Source: Peptostreptococcaceae bacterium (GTDB taxonomy: Bacteria > Bacillota > Clostridia > Peptostreptococcales > Anaerovoracaceae). From it: a stretch of DNA of 30,773 nucleotides. The notes beneath the pieces are model-generated. The model did not search any database, was not told the origin of the DNA, and saw only the letters and a list, made by a program, of their open reading frames with translations. Both the position numbers and the translations under genes were made by a program. Numbering within the stretch: position 1 is the first letter of the stretch; each line of letters starts with the position of its first letter. Positions 1 through 6,392 of this stretch are shown in pieces. The stretch lies in the NCBI GenBank assembly GCA_016650115.1, contig JAENWI010000001.1, forward strand, positions 1-30,773. Direction: 5' to 3'.

Positions 1-78
1 GAACACAGAAGTTAAGCTCTTTAGCGCCGATGATACTTGGCGGGCAGCTGCCTGGGAAAGTAGGACGTCGCCGGTTTT
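1..78 (+). rRNA. rrf: 5S ribosomal RNA, 3' part (5' end outside window)
   Basis: The first 78 bases match the conserved 3' two thirds of a bacterial 5S rRNA: GAACACAGAAGTTAAGCTC at the start, then the loop E/helix IV region with GATGATACTTGGCGG, and the closing CTGGGAAAGTAGGACGTCGCC. The gene begins before the window, so this is probably the last gene of an rRNA operon. A Rho-independent terminator follows at once. The exact mature 3' end is uncertain by a few bases. Confidence 0.95.
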
Positions 79-80
79 AG

Positions 81-112
81 AAAAAAGACATATCTTATGG
101 TATGTCTTTTTT
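81..112 (+). terminator. Rho-independent terminator of the 5S/rRNA operon
   Basis: AAAAAAGACATA at 81-92 pairs with TATGTCTTTTTT at 101-112. The inner bases can extend pairing to a four-base TTAT loop, and the right arm ends in a T-run. It lies 2-5 bases after the 5S gene. A near-copy is found at 499-525. Confidence 0.85.
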
Positions 113-151
113 CTATGTCTGAAAATATCAACTATTCAAAGGAGGAGATGA

Positions 152-166
152 CCGCCAAGTATCATC
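152..166 (-). repeat. Inverted 15-base copy of a 5S rRNA segment
   Basis: CCGCCAAGTATCATC here is the exact reverse complement of 5S positions 29-43 (GATGATACTTGGCGG). It lies just downstream of the first terminator. With the direct 5S pieces at 182-189 and 357-387 it suggests the spacer arose by rearrangement of 5S DNA. Alternatively it is an antisense patch able to pair with 5S RNA; the sequence does not tell these apart. Confidence 0.7.
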
Positions 167-192
167 CTTTAAAATATATCAGCGGGCAGGTG

Positions 193-350
193 CGTATTTT
201 ACGCAGCTTTAGCTGCAGGGTAAAATACGACAGCACAGGGAACGAAGTGACCGGAGGAGCCGCAGGCGTTGCCTGTTTTACCCAGCTTTAGCTGGAGAGT
301 AAAACAGGACAGCAGGGAGCGAAGCGAGTCGGAGAGAAGCACGGAGTGCT
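193..350 (+). repeat. Two tandem 79-bp units with conserved hairpins
   Basis: Unit A starts at 193 and unit B at 272, a period of 79 bases. Each has a long hairpin: outer arms 193-202/220-229 and 272-281/299-308, inner arms 203-207/212-216 and 282-286/291-295, both with a TTTA loop and a three-base bulge on the 3' side. A GGGA(A/G)CGAAG(T/C)GA segment follows, then a short third hairpin (259-267 and 338-350). Pair 194-228 is G-C in A and C-G in B (273-307). Pair 196-226 is A-T in A and G-C in B (275-305). Pair 203-216 is G-C in A and C-G in B (282-295). Such paired changes point to selection on, or descent of, a folded RNA. No coding function is seen, and I do not recognise the family. Confidence 0.8.
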
Positions 351-356
351 GAAAGT

Positions 357-387
357 TGCCTGGGAAAGTAGGACGTCGCCGGTTTTA
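357..387 (+). pseudogene. Duplicate 5S rRNA 3'-end fragment
   Basis: Positions 357-387 repeat positions 49-79 exactly over 31 bases, covering the end of the 5S gene and the bases after it. An eight-base match to 5S positions 40-47 (GCGGGCAG) lies at 182-189. The 79-bp tandem units therefore look like an insertion that split a second, partial 5S copy after about 5S position 47 of the window. The fragment is too short to be a working 5S RNA. Confidence 0.8.
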
Positions 388-397
388 AGTGAAAGCA

Positions 398-480
398 GTT
401 CTGAAAAGGACTGATTTTTACGTTTCAGAACGTGGCTTGAACTTATGCAACTGCGGGTAAACAATTAATGCGCAGTTGTA
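398..480 (+). other. Two hairpins between the 5S fragment and the second terminator
   Basis: GTTCTGAAA at 398-406 pairs with TTTCAGAAC at 423-431 (9 bp). TGCAACTGCG at 446-455 pairs with CGCAGTTGTA at 471-480 (10 bp including one G-T). There is no open reading frame with a ribosome binding site. Together with the tandem units and the terminator at 499-525, this could be the tail of a transcribed non-coding RNA or simply decayed rRNA-operon spacer. Confidence 0.5.
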
Positions 481-498
481 AACCTTATGAATAAAAGT

Positions 499-525
499 AG
501 ACATATCTTATGATATGTCTTTTTT
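499..525 (+). terminator. Second terminator, near-copy of the 5S terminator
   Basis: AGACATATC (499-507), loop TTAT, GATATGTCT (512-520), then a T-run to 525. Sequence and flanks closely match the terminator at 81-112: both are followed by TTCTATGTCTG and, some bases on, by ATCAACT. It terminates any transcript running through the repeat spacer. Confidence 0.8.
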
Positions 526-819
526 CTATGTCTGGTGAAATCAACTTATCCGAGGCAGAAGGTTTACAAATTTTCTGGAGAGAGTTAACCTTTATTTTAT
601 TAAATTATATCTCCCAAGTTAACCCGGAAGTGGGTTTGCCTCAGTTTTTCACTCTAGAAGTGGGTGCCATCAGTTTGCCAAACTGTAAATGTTTAAATTT
701 GACATTAAACACTATACTGTAAAGGTAAACTTTAATTTTGCATTAATAAGTCAGTTGATGCATAATATAAGTGTAATATTGTGGATATTGAAAAATAAAA
801 GGTGAATTGGAGGTGAATA
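526..819 (+). other. Intergenic region upstream of the ROK kinase gene
   Basis: No gene with a credible ribosome binding site is seen. The stretch has an imperfect direct repeat, GAAGTGGGT..CAGTTT, at about 628-650 and 658-677. An operator-like sequence, TGTAAATGTTTAAA, lies at 684-697; it matches 12 of 14 positions of a symmetrised form of the operators at 1815 and 7374. A weak promoter candidate is TTGCAT (738-743), 17 bases, CATAAT (761-766). The ribosome binding site GGAGGTG at 809-815 serves the ROK gene. Confidence 0.4.
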
Positions 820-1794
820 ATGTTTTTAGGAGCAATCGATATTGGTGGAACTAAAACAATAGTGGCAGTATGTGATGAAAAGGGTAACATAATAGAAATG
901 GAAAATTTTCCAACAGAAAATGGAGATTGGATGGTACATTTCAGAATTACCGCAGAAAAATTCATTCAGTGTGTAAATAAACTTCAAATTGATATAAATG
1001 AGGATTTATCAGGTATAGGAATTAATGTTCCAGGTATGGTTGATGAAAATGGCATTTTGATTTATGCGCCTCATCAAAACTGGAGAGATGTGCATGTGAA
1101 AGATTATTTTTCGAATTATTTCAAGACGGATAAAATAATCGTTGAAAATGATGTTAATTCGTGTGCTGTTGGAGAAATGATTTTTGGTGGCGGAGGTCAC
1201 GATTTCCTTTGGATTACAATCAGTACTGGAAATGGAGGGGCAATTATTGCAAACGGCCAATTAATTAGGGGGAATCAAAGCTGCGCCGGAGAATTTGGCC
1301 ATTTAAAAGTTGAATTTGAATCCCCAAGAAAATGTTCGTGTGGTCAATATGGTTGTCTAGAGGCTCATAGCTCCGGCACAGCTATTAAAGAACAGTTTGA
1401 AGAAGCTTTATTATATGATTTGAATTTAAAAGAAACTGTGCTTAACAAGCAAATAAAAGACGAGAAATTCAAAATTGACGCCTATGGCTTAAGCCTCTTG
1501 GCTCGAGAAGGGAATTCTGTAGCAATTGATATATTTACAAGGACGGGGATGTATCTTGGCAGGGCTATTTCGTATGGAGTTAATATTTCGAATCCACAGA
1601 CTGTTTATTTGGGGGGAGGAATTGCTGAATCACTAGATCTAATTTTACCGGCTATTATTATGGAATTGGATAAATGTGCAATAGAAGAATGTGGAAAAGT
1701 TACAATTTGCAAGACCAAATTGGGGTATAACGCTGCAATAATTGGCGCATCGGCATTGGTATATCTTCAGAAAGATATACTTGCTAATTTGTAA
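820..1794 (+). CDS. ROK-family sugar kinase (glucokinase-like)
   Basis: The product has 324 residues, the normal size for single-domain ROK kinases, which phosphorylate a hexose or amino sugar with ATP in the cytoplasm. Visible features are the N-terminal phosphate-binding DIGGTK (7-12), ENDVN with the likely catalytic base Asp111, EFGH (158-161), and the ROK zinc site Cys172, Cys174, Cys179 followed by Glu181. There is no N-terminal helix-turn-helix, so it is a kinase rather than a ROK repressor. The ATG at 820 is preceded by GGAGGTG at 809-815. It sits just before a LacI-type regulator and a sugar operon, so it probably phosphorylates the imported sugar or a product of it. The substrate (glucose, ManNAc, allose or other) cannot be read from sequence. 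Confidence 0.85.
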   Translation: MFLGAIDIGGTKTIVAVCDEKGNIIEMENFPTENGDWMVHFRITAEKFIQCVNKLQIDINEDLSGIGINVPGMVDENGILIYAPHQNWRDVHVKDYFSNYFKTDKIIVENDVNSCAVGEMIFGGGGHDFLWITISTGNGGAIIANGQLIRGNQSCAGEFGHLKVEFESPRKCSCGQYGCLEAHSSGTAIKEQFEEALLYDLNLKETVLNKQIKDEKFKIDAYGLSLLAREGNSVAIDIFTRTGMYLGRAISYGVNISNPQTVYLGGGIAESLDLILPAIIMELDKCAIEECGKVTICKTKLGYNAAIIGASALVYLQKDILANL

Positions 1795-1809
1795 AACTTT
1801 TATTATAAT
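1781..1809 (+). promoter_or_regulatory. Candidate promoter of the LacI-led operon
   Basis: TTGCTA at 1781-1786, a 17-base spacer, and a perfect TATAAT at 1804-1809. It overlaps the 3' end of the ROK gene. The expected start of transcription, about 1816, falls inside the palindromic operator at 1815-1828, an arrangement that would give repression by a bound repressor. Confidence 0.6.
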
Positions 1810-1814
1810 GAAAT

Positions 1815-1828
1815 TGTAATCGTTTACA
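1815..1828 (+). promoter_or_regulatory. LacI-type/cre-like operator O1
   Basis: TGTAATCGTTTACA is a near-perfect palindrome with a central CG, the form bound by LacI/GalR-family proteins. It overlaps the predicted start of transcription of the regulator gene that follows. It recurs in reverse orientation with one change at 7374-7387. It also fits the general CcpA catabolite-response pattern TGNAANCGNWNNCA, so either the local regulator, CcpA, or both may bind. Confidence 0.75.
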
Positions 1829-1862
1829 TTTTGTATAACGTTTTCAGAAGGAGGTTTCGATA

Positions 1863-2870
1863 TTGAATATTAAAGATATTGCCAGTTTGACAGGACTTTC
1901 TGTTGCTACTGTATCCAGAGTTATAAATAATCATTCAAGCGTAACCAAAGAAACCAGAGAAAAAGTTGAAAAAGTAATAAAAGAAACAGGTTATACGCCA
2001 AATTTCCTGGGCAGGAATTTACGCGTCTCTAAAACACATAAGATTCTTGTTATTATCCCAACAATAGGCAATTTGTTTTATTCGGAAATACTTGAAGCTA
2101 TTCAAGAGGCATCTACTAACTCGGGATTCAATATATTAATCGGTATTACAAATAATGACACTGAGTTGGAAAAGAAATATATGGAACTTTTAACCACAAA
2201 ACAAGTCGATGGTGCCATTTTATTTCTTTCTCGATTTGATAAAGAGATTATGACCGCCTGGTCAAAAAAATTCCCGATTGTTCAGTGTTGTGAATATACA
2301 AGAGGATCAGATGTTACGAATGTAAGCATTGACAATAAGCAAGGGGCATACGATGCTGTGTCTTATTTGATCAGTAAGGGACATACAAAAATCGGTGCAA
2401 TAAGAGGTCAGCTGTATTTTGCTTCAGAAGCGGATAGAACAGATGGATACATGCAGGCATTGTCAGATAACGGGATAGAACGTGATTTGAAATATTCCTA
2501 TGTAACAGAATATACCATGGAAGGCGGTAAGAAAGGTGCGGAGGCACTCATGAGATTAGAAAATCCGCCGACTGCCATATTTGCGTATGGTGATACAATA
2601 GCAATCGGTGTAATAAAAACATTGAAAGATATGAAAAAAATTGTAATGAATAGAAAAGATGGCAAGAGAAATGTAGCAGTGCTCGGGTTTGATGATATTC
2701 CTCTTTGCACTTTATTCACACCTACAATATCAACGGTGGAACAGCCAAAATATCAGCTCGGAGTAACTGCCTTTAATTTGTTAATGGAAAAAATGAATGA
2801 TCCGGATATGGAAAATAAATCAGTTGTCTTACCACATAGATTAATAATAAGACAATCAAGTGAATTTTAG
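1863..2870 (+). CDS. LacI-family transcriptional regulator
   Basis: The product has 335 residues. Residues 1-25 form the LacI helix-turn-helix (NIKDIASLTGLSVATVSRVI), followed by a hinge helix near residues 45-55 and a periplasmic-binding-protein-like sensor domain. The TTG start at 1863 is chosen because AAGGAGG (1848-1854) lies eight bases upstream and the helix-turn-helix begins at once. The gene is first in a run with the dehydrogenase (10-base gap), the SIS-HAD, the DHS-like and the PfkB genes. The operator over its own start and the copy before the transporter suggest autoregulation and control of both blocks. The effector is unknown, probably the transported sugar or a phosphorylated derivative. 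Confidence 0.9.
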   Translation: MNIKDIASLTGLSVATVSRVINNHSSVTKETREKVEKVIKETGYTPNFLGRNLRVSKTHKILVIIPTIGNLFYSEILEAIQEASTNSGFNILIGITNNDTELEKKYMELLTTKQVDGAILFLSRFDKEIMTAWSKKFPIVQCCEYTRGSDVTNVSIDNKQGAYDAVSYLISKGHTKIGAIRGQLYFASEADRTDGYMQALSDNGIERDLKYSYVTEYTMEGGKKGAEALMRLENPPTAIFAYGDTIAIGVIKTLKDMKKIVMNRKDGKRNVAVLGFDDIPLCTLFTPTISTVEQPKYQLGVTAFNLLMEKMNDPDMENKSVVLPHRLIIRQSSEF

Positions 2871-2880
2871 GAGGTGTAAA

Positions 2881-4014
2881 ATGAAAAAGTATAGAGTAGG
2901 TATCATAGGTAGTGGTTTTATAGGTAGTGTTCATGTTGAAGCAGTAAGACGCCTGGGACTAGGTGAAATCGTAGCACTTACTGAAAAACAGGATGCAAAA
3001 GGAAAGGCCGAAGCACTTTATATACCTGATTATTTTGATGATTACAAAAAAATGATAGATACGAAGGAATTGGATATGGTCCATATTTGTACACCGAATA
3101 ATACCCATCATGAAATGAGCACTTATGCTTTAAAAAAAGGTGTGAATGTTATTTGTGAAAAACCAATGTGCAGGACCATTGAAGAAGGCGAAGATATGGT
3201 TAAGGTAGCGAAGGAGACAGGACTTGTCAATGCAATCAATTTTCATAACAGATTTTATCCAATGACTTATGAAATGAAAGAAAAAATTAAAATGGGACAG
3301 GTTGGCGATATTTGGTCAGTTCATGGAGTTTATCTGCAGGACTGGTTATTCCATGATACAGATTATAACTGGAGAATTGATCCGGCTTTTTCTGGTTCAA
3401 CTCGGGCTGTAGCCGATATAGGTTCACATTGGATTGATCTTGCTGAAACGGTTACAGGGTTAAAAGTCGTTGAAGTTTTTGCTGATTTTGCTACCTTCCA
3501 TAAAACCAGAAAGAAATCTCTTGATAATATTGCCTTCAGTAAAGAAAAGTCGGATATTTATGAGGAAATAAAGATTGAATCTGAGGATCATGCACATATA
3601 TTACTTAGATTTGAGAATGGTGCAGTGGGTAATGCAGTAATAAGTCAGGTGGTTGCCGGAAGAAAAAACAGAATAACTCTTAATGTAGATGGATCAGAAG
3701 AGGCTCTCTTTTGGACGACGGACGATTTGAATAATCTGTGGATTGGGCATAGAGATTCGTCAAATGAAATACTGACAAAGGACCCTAGTCTTGTCAGTAA
3801 TGCTACAATTAAACAAATAGCTTATCCCGGTGGGCATGCAGAGGGATTTCCAGATGCTTTCAAGAACAACTTCAGAGCCATTTATAAATCAATAGAAGAT
3901 AAAAGTTCGCCAATTGAGTATGCAACCTTTGCCGACGGACTCAGAGAAATGAAAATATGCGATAAGATATTTGAAAGTTATCATACAAATAAATGGGTTA
4001 AAGTTGACGAATAG
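2881..4014 (+). CDS. Gfo/Idh/MocA-family NAD(P)-dependent sugar dehydrogenase
   Basis: The product has 377 residues from the ATG at 2881, which follows AGGAGGTG at 2869-2876; an in-frame upstream GTG at 2860 is unlikely. The N-terminal Rossmann fold shows GIIGSGFIGSVH (8-19), and the family's CEKPM (92-96) has the catalytic Lys94. The C-terminal domain has DIGSHWID (179-186), with the general acid/base His183. Members oxidise or reduce sugars, inositols or nucleotide sugars in the cytoplasm. The position between the regulator and the SIS-HAD gene, with gaps of 10 and 12 bases, shows it belongs to the operon. Together with a TIM-barrel isomerase downstream the pairing resembles inositol or keto-sugar pathways, but the substrate is not known. 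Confidence 0.85.
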   Translation: MKKYRVGIIGSGFIGSVHVEAVRRLGLGEIVALTEKQDAKGKAEALYIPDYFDDYKKMIDTKELDMVHICTPNNTHHEMSTYALKKGVNVICEKPMCRTIEEGEDMVKVAKETGLVNAINFHNRFYPMTYEMKEKIKMGQVGDIWSVHGVYLQDWLFHDTDYNWRIDPAFSGSTRAVADIGSHWIDLAETVTGLKVVEVFADFATFHKTRKKSLDNIAFSKEKSDIYEEIKIESEDHAHILLRFENGAVGNAVISQVVAGRKNRITLNVDGSEEALFWTTDDLNNLWIGHRDSSNEILTKDPSLVSNATIKQIAYPGGHAEGFPDAFKNNFRAIYKSIEDKSSPIEYATFADGLREMKICDKIFESYHTNKWVKVDE

Positions 4015-4026
4015 AAAAGAAGTGAG

Positions 4027-5397
4027 ATGATGATAAAAAATTCAGTAATGAAATATACAAAAGAACTGGCAGACAATTTGGATAAAACGGATTTCAATGT
4101 TTTGACGCAAATCATTGAAAGACTTGTTGTTACAAAAATTTCTGGCAAGACTGTTTTTACTGCAGGAAATGGCGGCAGCGCATCAACAGCCTCACATATG
4201 GCCAATGATTTCATAAAAGGCTGCAGAGTGCATAATAGAGAAGGATTTAAAATACTTTGTCTTGCCGATTCAAGCGCCATAATTACTTGTTTGGCAAATG
4301 ATTTTTCATATGAGGAAATATTTTCAATCCCATTAAAAACATTGGGTAAAAAAGGAGACACGCTTGTTGTTTTCAGTGGCAGCGGGAACTCTCCCAATAT
4401 AATTAAAGCTGTTATGCAGGCAAAAGAAATGGGGATTTTCACCATTGGATTTTCTGGGAGGGACGGTGGGCAACTAAAGGGAATTTGCGACATTTTACTG
4501 ATAGCGCCGACAAACTCAATGGAACAGCTTGAGGATATGCATATGATATATGAACATGCAATGTCCTGCGCGATACAAGAAGAACTGACAGATCAATGGG
4601 GTATCGAGATTGTTAAATTCCCCCAAAAGGTAATGAAGATAAAATCAGCATTATTTGATTTTGATGGAACGGTGAGTCTTATCAGAGAAGGCTGGCAGGA
4701 TGTGATGATCCCTTATTTTATTGAAGTTCTATCTGGTACTCCTGGCGCCGAAGATTCTACAAAAATAAAAAATTGCGTCAGAGAATTTGTTGATGTTTTA
4801 ACGGGTAAACAAACAATTTTTCAGTGCATGAGGCTTGATGAAGAGGTTGTCAGACGTGGTGGAGAATCAGTAAATCCATTGATTTACAAGCAGGAATATT
4901 TAAAAAGACTTATGGAGAGAATCAGGCACAGACATGAAAAACTTAAGTTAGGTACAAACTCTGAAGAATATATTGTGAAAGGGTGTGTTGATTTACTTAA
5001 GGGACTTAGGAAAGAGGGTATTGCTATATATCTTGCAAGTGGGACAGATGAAGCAGATGTCTTAGATGAAGTGAAATTACTTGGGCTTAGCGAATATTTT
5101 GACGGTGGAATCTATGGCGCTGTGGATGGCGTGACAGATTGCTCAAAGGAACTTGTTATTAAAAAAATTATTGCGGAAAACAAAATAGAGCCTGAACAAC
5201 TTGTTTCGTTTGGAGATGGGTATGTGGAAATAGAACTTGTTAAAAATATTGGAGGCTACACCTTTGGTGTTGCAACGGATGAGGTTCGAAAAAAAGGTAT
5301 TAATGAGTGGAAAAGAAACAGATTGTTAGCAGCCGGTGCAGATGCAATAATTCCAGACTTTGAAGAAAGCCAAAAAATTATTGATTTTATTAAGTAA
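4027..5397 (+). CDS. Fusion: GmhA-like SIS sugar isomerase + HAD phosphatase
   Basis: The product has 456 residues in two domains. Residues about 1-190 resemble phosphoheptose isomerase (GmhA): AGNGGSAS (46-53), ASHMANDFIKG (55-65), a sugar-phosphate loop FSGSGNSPN (116-124), and LEDMHMIYEH with His172 at the place of the GmhA active-site His. The GmhA Glu in EELTG appears to be replaced by Asn/Asp here. Residues about 203-456 are a HAD phosphatase: nucleophile motif FDFDGT (Asp211, Asp213), Ser/Thr motif LASGT, and metal motif SFGDGYVEI. One chain could isomerise a keto-aldose phosphate and remove a phosphate, as GmhA and GmhB do separately. It is tightly spaced with the genes on both sides. 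The actual substrate is inferred only. Confidence 0.8.
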   Translation: MMIKNSVMKYTKELADNLDKTDFNVLTQIIERLVVTKISGKTVFTAGNGGSASTASHMANDFIKGCRVHNREGFKILCLADSSAIITCLANDFSYEEIFSIPLKTLGKKGDTLVVFSGSGNSPNIIKAVMQAKEMGIFTIGFSGRDGGQLKGICDILLIAPTNSMEQLEDMHMIYEHAMSCAIQEELTDQWGIEIVKFPQKVMKIKSALFDFDGTVSLIREGWQDVMIPYFIEVLSGTPGAEDSTKIKNCVREFVDVLTGKQTIFQCMRLDEEVVRRGGESVNPLIYKQEYLKRLMERIRHRHEKLKLGTNSEEYIVKGCVDLLKGLRKEGIAIYLASGTDEADVLDEVKLLGLSEYFDGGIYGAVDGVTDCSKELVIKKIIAENKIEPEQLVSFGDGYVEIELVKNIGGYTFGVATDEVRKKGINEWKRNRLLAAGADAIIPDFEESQKIIDFIK

Positions 5398-5408
5398 GGA
5401 GCTGGAAA

Positions 5409-6392
5409 ATGCCATATAAAGAATTTGACAGAAGCAGGCTTGTTTTATTACCTCTGATTCAAAGAGTTCATGACGTTAATATTTCGATCATTAAAAATTT
5501 TAATGATAATGTGGAAATGATAGAAAATGAAAAGTTTGACTTGTTGGCAGAGGCAATCATTAAGGCGAAATTGAAAAAAGCAACTACCTTAATGATGTAT
5601 GGTGCGCATGTTATAAGAACCGGTAACGGGTTATATATGATAGAAATGATGAAAAGAGGACTTATTACTCACTTTGCAACAAATGGTGCTGGTGCTATTC
5701 ATGATTTCGAATTGGCTATGATAGGTGCAACCTGTGAGAGTGTAGCAAAATATATTTCTGAAGGACAATTTGGATTGTGGGAAGAAACAGGTATATTTAA
5801 TGAAGCTGTTAACCAAGGTTATGCGTTGGGTTTGGGATTTGGAGAAGCTGTTGGAAAATATATTTGGGAGCATGATTTCCCGTTTAAAGAAAAAAGCGTT
5901 TTAGCAATGGGCTATAAACTGGGTGTGCCTTGCACTGTTCATATTGGAATCGGCAACGATATTACAAATGAACTTCCAAATTGTGATGGGGCTGCGATAG
6001 GAGCCACTTCTTATAAAGATTTCCTGATATACACTGAAAGCATAACTAATTTAGAAAATGGGATTTTTCTGAACTTTGGATCTGCAGTAGCAGGACCCGA
6101 AGTGTATTTAAAGGCACTTGCCATGGCACGAAATGTCGCTAACCAGGAAAACAGAAAAATAACCAACTTTACAACAGCTGTTTTTGATCTAATCCCTATC
6201 GAAAGTGAAGATTTCACAGAAATACCACCTAAAACAGACCCCAGATATTATTTCAGACCCTGGAAAACCATTTTGTCCAGGACCGTTGCAGATGGTGGAA
6301 AAAGCTATTACATTTCCGGAGACCATGGAATTACAGTACCTAATATAGTGAAGAGGGCAATAGGGTTATATGAAAAAAATGAAAATATCTGA
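5409..6392 (+). CDS. Deoxyhypusine-synthase-like protein of unknown function
   Basis: The product has 327 residues, with an AAGGAGCTGG ribosome binding site before the ATG. By eye it follows the deoxyhypusine synthase (DHS) fold: an NAD-site-like segment YGAHVIRTG (64-72), THFATNGAGAIHDFE (87-101) in place of the DHS TTAGGVEED region, GIGNDITNELP (180-190), and NFGSAVAGPEVYLKAL (222-237) where DHS has GGGLPKHH. The catalytic DHS lysine appears to be Glu231. A polar C-terminal part (PPKTDPRYYFRPWKTI) completes the protein. Bacteria lack eIF5A as a target, and this gene sits between sugar-phosphate genes, so a role on a sugar intermediate, perhaps NAD-dependent, is more likely than polyamine transfer. 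Family assignment is moderate; function is unknown. Confidence 0.6.
   Translation: MPYKEFDRSRLVLLPLIQRVHDVNISIIKNFNDNVEMIENEKFDLLAEAIIKAKLKKATTLMMYGAHVIRTGNGLYMIEMMKRGLITHFATNGAGAIHDFELAMIGATCESVAKYISEGQFGLWEETGIFNEAVNQGYALGLGFGEAVGKYIWEHDFPFKEKSVLAMGYKLGVPCTVHIGIGNDITNELPNCDGAAIGATSYKDFLIYTESITNLENGIFLNFGSAVAGPEVYLKALAMARNVANQENRKITNFTTAVFDLIPIESEDFTEIPPKTDPRYYFRPWKTILSRTVADGGKSYYISGDHGITVPNIVKRAIGLYEKNENI

Noticed and set aside
97..291. Open frame of 64 codons in the spacer after 5S rRNA
   Set aside because: It starts inside the terminator, lacks a ribosome binding site and runs through the structured repeat units.
193..350. CRISPR array
   Set aside because: Only two units, with no unique spacers of constant size; the units differ by paired changes, unlike CRISPR repeats.
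699..718. Promoter with TTGACA (699-704) and TATACT (713-718)
   Set aside because: The spacer is only eight bases, far too short for sigma-A recognition.
510..722. Open frame of 70 codons
   Set aside because: It starts inside the second terminator; the similar first residues to the 97-291 frame come only from the duplicated terminator.
820..1794. ROK transcriptional repressor
   Set aside because: No N-terminal helix-turn-helix; the protein starts directly with the phosphate-binding motif.
2860..2880. Upstream GTG start for the Gfo/Idh gene
   Set aside because: It overlaps the ribosome binding site AGGAGGTG and the end of the LacI gene.
3981..4493. 170-codon minus-strand frame
   Set aside because: Antisense shadow of the SIS-HAD gene; no ribosome binding site and no recognisable protein features.
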